Positions 61,176-64,000 of a stretch of 64,000 nucleotides of DNA are shown here, piece after piece (the stretch's first letter is position 1; the number at the start of each line of letters is the position of its first letter). Position numbers and translations under genes: made by a program. This DNA is from Halorubrum salinum (GTDB lineage: Archaea; Halobacteriota; Halobacteria; Halobacteriales; Haloferacaceae): assembly GCF_024494575.1 (NCBI RefSeq), contig NZ_JANHDO010000006.1:62001-126000 (forward strand), given 5' to 3'. The notes beneath the pieces were generated by a model. It saw only the letters and a program-made list of their open reading frames with translations, was not told the DNA's origin and ran no database searches.

Positions 61176-61406
61176 CTATGAGCCTATGTCAGACTCATTA
61201 GTATCTAATTCATACAACCCTGTGTCTCCCAGATTTTGAACTAGCCTGTGTTCTTCAAGCCGTTTAAGACGTTGAGTGATATAGGATCTTGACCACTCGA
61301 TTTCAGTTTCGAGGTACGCTGATGTTACACGACCCTCTTGGAGATGAGAGAGAATCGCTTCGTCACACTCGTTGAAGCGTACCACTATTAGTTGAGGCGA
61401 TTCCAC
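61176..61406 (-). CDS. Small winged-helix protein, possible R-M controller
   Basis: A 76-residue wHTH protein starting at GTG 61406. Helices CDEAILSHLQEGRVTSAYLE and EWSRSYITQRLKRLEEHRLV make the helix-turn-helix, and a short wing follows (LGDTGLYEL). It is transcribed divergently from the methyltransferase gene 72 bases away. Small divergent DNA-binding genes often time expression of restriction-modification systems, so it may act as a controller. Many free-standing haloarchaeal wHTH proteins look similar, which keeps this uncertain. Confidence 0.62.
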   Translation of the reverse strand: MESPQLIVVRFNECDEAILSHLQEGRVTSAYLETEIEWSRSYITQRLKRLEEHRLVQNLGDTGLYELDTNESDIGS

Positions 61407-61443
61407 TGGGTATTAATATTCTTCATTTACGATATTGATTTAC

Positions 61444-61452
61444 ACTATAAAG
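61444..61452 (+). promoter_or_regulatory. TATA box of the methyltransferase gene
   Basis: ACTATAAAG at 61444-61452 is 26-34 bases before GTG 61478, the usual spacing for leaderless archaeal transcripts. A 14-codon frame from ATG 61458 ends in TAATG over the second candidate start at 61502, but it begins upstream of the predicted transcript start and is therefore probably not translated. Confidence 0.5.
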
Positions 61453-61477
61453 TAAACATGAACAGAATCAACTATGC

Positions 61478-62845
61478 GTGTTCAGAAGTAGGGTACAAGT
61501 AATGAAGCGAGATCACCGACAGACCACCCTATCTACATCTGACGGTGTGGATGATCTACAAGATATCAACTGGACGTTCGAGGGTACTGACACCCAGTAT
61601 CTCACCCACGGGCTTCACAACTATCCTGCTCGGATGGTTCCCGAAATCCCTGATACACTTCTTGGATACTACAAAAATCAGGGTGTGATCGAAGAGGGAG
61701 ATCTCGTATATGATCCATTTAGTGGGAGTGGAACAACTGCTGTGGAGGGACGACTTCACGGATTGAACGCTGAAGGAAACGATATCAATCCGTTTGCAGT
61801 GATGCTCTCTAAAGCGAAGGCGATTCCTCTAGAACGTGGGAGTCTGAGTGAAGCCAGAGATGCTTTGATTAACGGTCTATCTCAGGACTTGCGGGATGTT
61901 AGAGAGGAGTACGATCAGCTGGGTGAAGTTGATTGGCTAGAGATGCCTGAGGTTCGAGATGGATGGTTTCCTGAACCACAAATTCACGAGCTGACTGCGA
62001 TCCGAGACCGTATCGATTCAGTTGAAGATGCGTTTGGAGAGGCGTATGCACGCTTCTTTCGCATCGTTCTCTCGCATACGACCCGTAAAGTATCCTACCA
62101 GAGGAACGGAGAGTATAAGCGGTACAGGCTGTCTGAAGAAGATCGGGTCGAACACAACCCGGATGTAGAACCCATCTTCACGAAAAAGCTGAAGCAGAAC
62201 ATGAAGAAGATGCAGGACTACTCTAATCGAGTAGATCACGATCTCGATACGACTATCCACTATTCTGATTCACGAACTGCCGTGGAGGATGTTGGAGAGA
62301 ATCAGGCCGATATTGTTATCACGTCGCCGCCGTACGGAGATCATCAAACTACAGTCGCCTACGGTCAATTCTCTCAAGATCCTGCGCTTCTCACGGGGAA
62401 GGTCACTTATGATGAGATGAAGGATGTAGACAAAACGGGGCTTGGGGGACGATATGATGTTCTTGAACCTGTCTCGAACTTAGAAGAATACTCTCCTACT
62501 CTCAAAACAACCCTTGATACTCTCAGAGAGAAAGATGGGCGATCAGATGACGCCTTAGACTTCTTCCGAGATTACTATGCGGTGATGGAGCAAGTAGCGA
62601 AGATCACGAAGACAGACCAGCCTGTGGCGTGGGTCGTTGCTAATCGGACGATGAGTCGAGTGAACATTCCGACGCACCTCATTACCAGAGAACTCTGCGA
62701 ATCTCTCGAATACGAATTTGATGTTAATCTCCCAAGAGAGATTCCGACCAAGACCCTTCCATGGGAAAACGCGCCAGAGAATGTGGAAGGGACTAAGGGC
62801 AATCTGATGGCAAACGAAAATATCGTCATCCTTCGAGCGCCCTAG
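61478..62845 (+). CDS. DNA methyltransferase, m4C-type
   Basis: A 455-residue SAM-dependent DNA methylase. Motif X-like HNYPARMVPEIP is followed by motif I DPFSGSGTTAVEG (about 80-92) and, after a target-recognition-type region, motif IV VITSPPYGDH (about 285-294). TSPPY is the form found in N4-cytosine methylases. It protects sites from the endonuclease encoded at 62842-63612, since MvaI- and BcnI-type systems use m4C. GTG 61478 fits the TATA box. ATG 61502 is the alternative. Its stop overlaps the convergent endonuclease stop by 4 bases. Confidence 0.87.
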   Translation: MFRSRVQVMKRDHRQTTLSTSDGVDDLQDINWTFEGTDTQYLTHGLHNYPARMVPEIPDTLLGYYKNQGVIEEGDLVYDPFSGSGTTAVEGRLHGLNAEGNDINPFAVMLSKAKAIPLERGSLSEARDALINGLSQDLRDVREEYDQLGEVDWLEMPEVRDGWFPEPQIHELTAIRDRIDSVEDAFGEAYARFFRIVLSHTTRKVSYQRNGEYKRYRLSEEDRVEHNPDVEPIFTKKLKQNMKKMQDYSNRVDHDLDTTIHYSDSRTAVEDVGENQADIVITSPPYGDHQTTVAYGQFSQDPALLTGKVTYDEMKDVDKTGLGGRYDVLEPVSNLEEYSPTLKTTLDTLREKDGRSDDALDFFRDYYAVMEQVAKITKTDQPVAWVVANRTMSRVNIPTHLITRELCESLEYEFDVNLPREIPTKTLPWENAPENVEGTKGNLMANENIVILRAP

Positions 62846-63612
62846 AAATCAGAGAGTCCTTTTTGCGGATCCTCGGTAACAGCTGGGTCTCGACTGACCC
62901 CATCGATAAGCTGGGAACGGGTTTCAAATGCTCTATCGAGTTTGCTTGTGTCCTTGATTCTGAATGCTGTTCCGTGATTGCGTGCGCCACCCGAGTCCCG
63001 TAGGTGCATCCGCAGGTCGATATTGATGATTGACTCTCGAATTAGGTTCAGGAACTCCTCGCCGTTGAAGCCTTCCAGATAGTACCCTTCGTTATACCAG
63101 AAATACTCGTCGCCATCGATGGTTTGTGTGTCTGCTTCCACAAGAACCATCTCCGGGAATTTCTCCTCGTATGCATCTCGAAGGTAGTCGAGAGGATATG
63201 TAGCGACAATTCCGTCGTCTTCGTGTTCGATGTGGACGCCGTCTTCATCAGTGATGGTACGGAATCCTTGATTATTGAATTGATCCACGTGAAGTGTGAT
63301 CTTCAGGGCCGGTCGTCCATCATCGTCTTCATAGCCGTACTTCTCCACCAGTGATGACGCCCACAGTTCTCGGCTGCCTCGGGGCGGCTCTTTAGTGAAC
63401 AACGTCATCATACTCCCCGAGTTCCGACGAGCTGATTTCAGCTCAACACCAGCTGCATCGGGACCGGGGATATTGTTCTCTTCAATCCTGAGAAGATCTT
63501 CAAGTGTCTTCCCGATTCCCGTATTTCCTGCTCTATGGGTTTTGATGTACCCCATCGACTCAATTTCTTGAAGCCGTTCTACAAACTCCTCAAAATCGTC
63601 GTAGTCTGGCAT
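62842..63612 (-). CDS. MvaI/BcnI-family restriction endonuclease
   Basis: A 256-residue type II endonuclease. The family block NTGIGKTLEDLLRIEENNIP precedes the catalytic segment PGPDAAGVELKSAR (Asp, then Glu-x-Lys), and MMTLFTKEP follows. MvaI cuts CC^WGG and BcnI CC^SGG as monomers, nicking each strand in turn. Exact specificity here cannot be read from sequence. The gene faces the m4C methylase with a 4-base overlap of stops. This convergent arrangement would put nuclease and methylase under separate promoters. Confidence 0.87.
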   Translation of the reverse strand: MPDYDDFEEFVERLQEIESMGYIKTHRAGNTGIGKTLEDLLRIEENNIPGPDAAGVELKSARRNSGSMMTLFTKEPPRGSRELWASSLVEKYGYEDDDGRPALKITLHVDQFNNQGFRTITDEDGVHIEHEDDGIVATYPLDYLRDAYEEKFPEMVLVEADTQTIDGDEYFWYNEGYYLEGFNGEEFLNLIRESIINIDLRMHLRDSGGARNHGTAFRIKDTSKLDRAFETRSQLIDGVSRDPAVTEDPQKGLSDF

Positions 63613-64000
63613 TAAAAACGTCTAAACAAGGTTCACCGATATATGTATGCTACATGATATAAATTTATAATATGAATTTATAGTGTCTGTTATAAGCATA
63701 CATACACAAGAGAGATTGTACCGTCGCTCTTGTGTAGCACATTGTTGATTTCAGAGAGTCACTTTGATGGCGTGTTTGAGCGCTTTTCGTCCGGGTTTGC
63801 GTCGAATTCTCGTCTGAGTTGGAACGCTCTGCTCTGTTGAATCCGCAGAAACCGGCGGGATAGCGTTGCCTTTTGCGGATTCAGCAGGGCAGAATACACC
63901 ATTTCCTGAGGGTTTCAATAGAGAAAGTTGTAGCCAGCTAATTGCTTCCCACTAATGATTTCCACTCAAGCATGACCGGAATCGTGATCCTCCCCGCTGG
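63613..64000. other. Terminal region of the window
   Basis: The first 110 bases are AT-rich and probably hold the endonuclease promoter. From about 63750 the composition becomes GC-richer and an imperfect 17-bp inverted repeat is present. A minus-strand frame ending at about 63757 (codons for PVSADSTEQSVPTQTRI, then RRKPGRKALKHAIKVTL) is open for 66 residues but has no start codon in context. It may be a fragment of a gene or IS. Nothing more can be said at the window edge. Confidence 0.4.
63834..63887. repeat. 17-bp imperfect inverted repeat
   Basis: CTGTTGAATCCGCAGAA (63834-63850) and the complement of CTGCTGAATCCGCAAAA (63871-63887) match at 15 of 17 positions, including a perfect TGAATCCGCA core. 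The spacer is 20 bases. It could be an RNA hairpin or part of an IS end. Confidence 0.55.

Noticed and set aside
61458-61502. 14-codon leader peptide ending in TAATG over the methylase start
   Set aside because: The TATA box at 61444-61452 puts the transcript start downstream of this ATG, so it is probably not transcribed.
1-64000. CRISPR array
   Set aside because: No direct repeats with regular 30-45-base spacers were seen. The phased repeats near parA are 9-base units without spacers.
1-64000. tRNA or rRNA genes, including integrase attachment targets
   Set aside because: GTTCGAATC-like words occur (for example near 34402) but lie inside protein genes without a cloverleaf partner sequence.

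Overview
The window reads as DNA from a halophilic archaeon (class Halobacteria). The proteins are very rich in Asp and Glu, most coding DNA is GC-rich, promoters are TATA boxes about 25-30 bases before leaderless ATG or GTG starts, and several families are haloarchaeal hallmarks: a HalOD1 domain, a PGF-CTERM anchor, a Tat lipoprotein, a haloarchaeal-type Lrp regulator and an ISH3-like insertion sequence. The gene content (conjugation-type ATPases, a plasmid-style primase pair, a ParA operon, integrases and stacked defence systems) points to a large plasmid or an integrated plasmid-like element. The species cannot be named from this sequence.

Layout. 0-10 kb: two sensor histidine kinases, three Bcp-like peroxiredoxins, small hypothetical proteins, a secreted anchored metalloprotease, a HalOD1 protein, an OB-fold protein and an Lrp regulator. 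10.2-11.6 kb: a complete IS with matching terminal repeats and a 4-bp target duplication. 11.7-14.6 kb: plasmid-type small genes, including a MarR-like gene followed by a truncated PemK-like toxin remnant. 15-19.4 kb: a 1396-residue STAND-like NTPase. 19.7-33.6 kb: a tightly packed leftward operon with primase large-subunit-like and small-subunit-like proteins, a VirD4-like ATPase, a VirB4-like ATPase, VirB3-, VirB6- and VirB2-like membrane proteins and two exported proteins. 33.8-37.3 kb: exonuclease VII subunits and small membrane proteins. 37.4-38.7 kb: a tyrosine recombinase.

From 39 kb on the window is mostly a defence island. It holds a minimal CBASS operon (CD-NTase plus a Cap15-like membrane effector), a DUF1643 gene with a 44-residue overlapping partner, a ParA operon carrying phased 9-bp repeats, an AT-rich calcineurin-like phosphoesterase, an integrase remnant, a three-gene AddAB-like helicase-nuclease operon, a DISARM-like block (DrmB, DrmA and a possible DrmE) and, divergent from it, a CARF-like protein coupled to a PIN-like nuclease. 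It ends with a type II restriction-modification pair (m4C-type methylase and MvaI/BcnI-family endonuclease) with a small winged-helix gene.

The best candidate for an undescribed system lies between about 45 and 61 kb. There the AddAB-like operon converges on DrmB-DrmA-DrmE-like genes, which lack the usual DISARM methylase and DrmC, and a stand-alone CARF-like/PIN pair is transcribed away from them. No CRISPR array or Cas10 is seen in the window, so the ligand source of the CARF-like protein is unknown.
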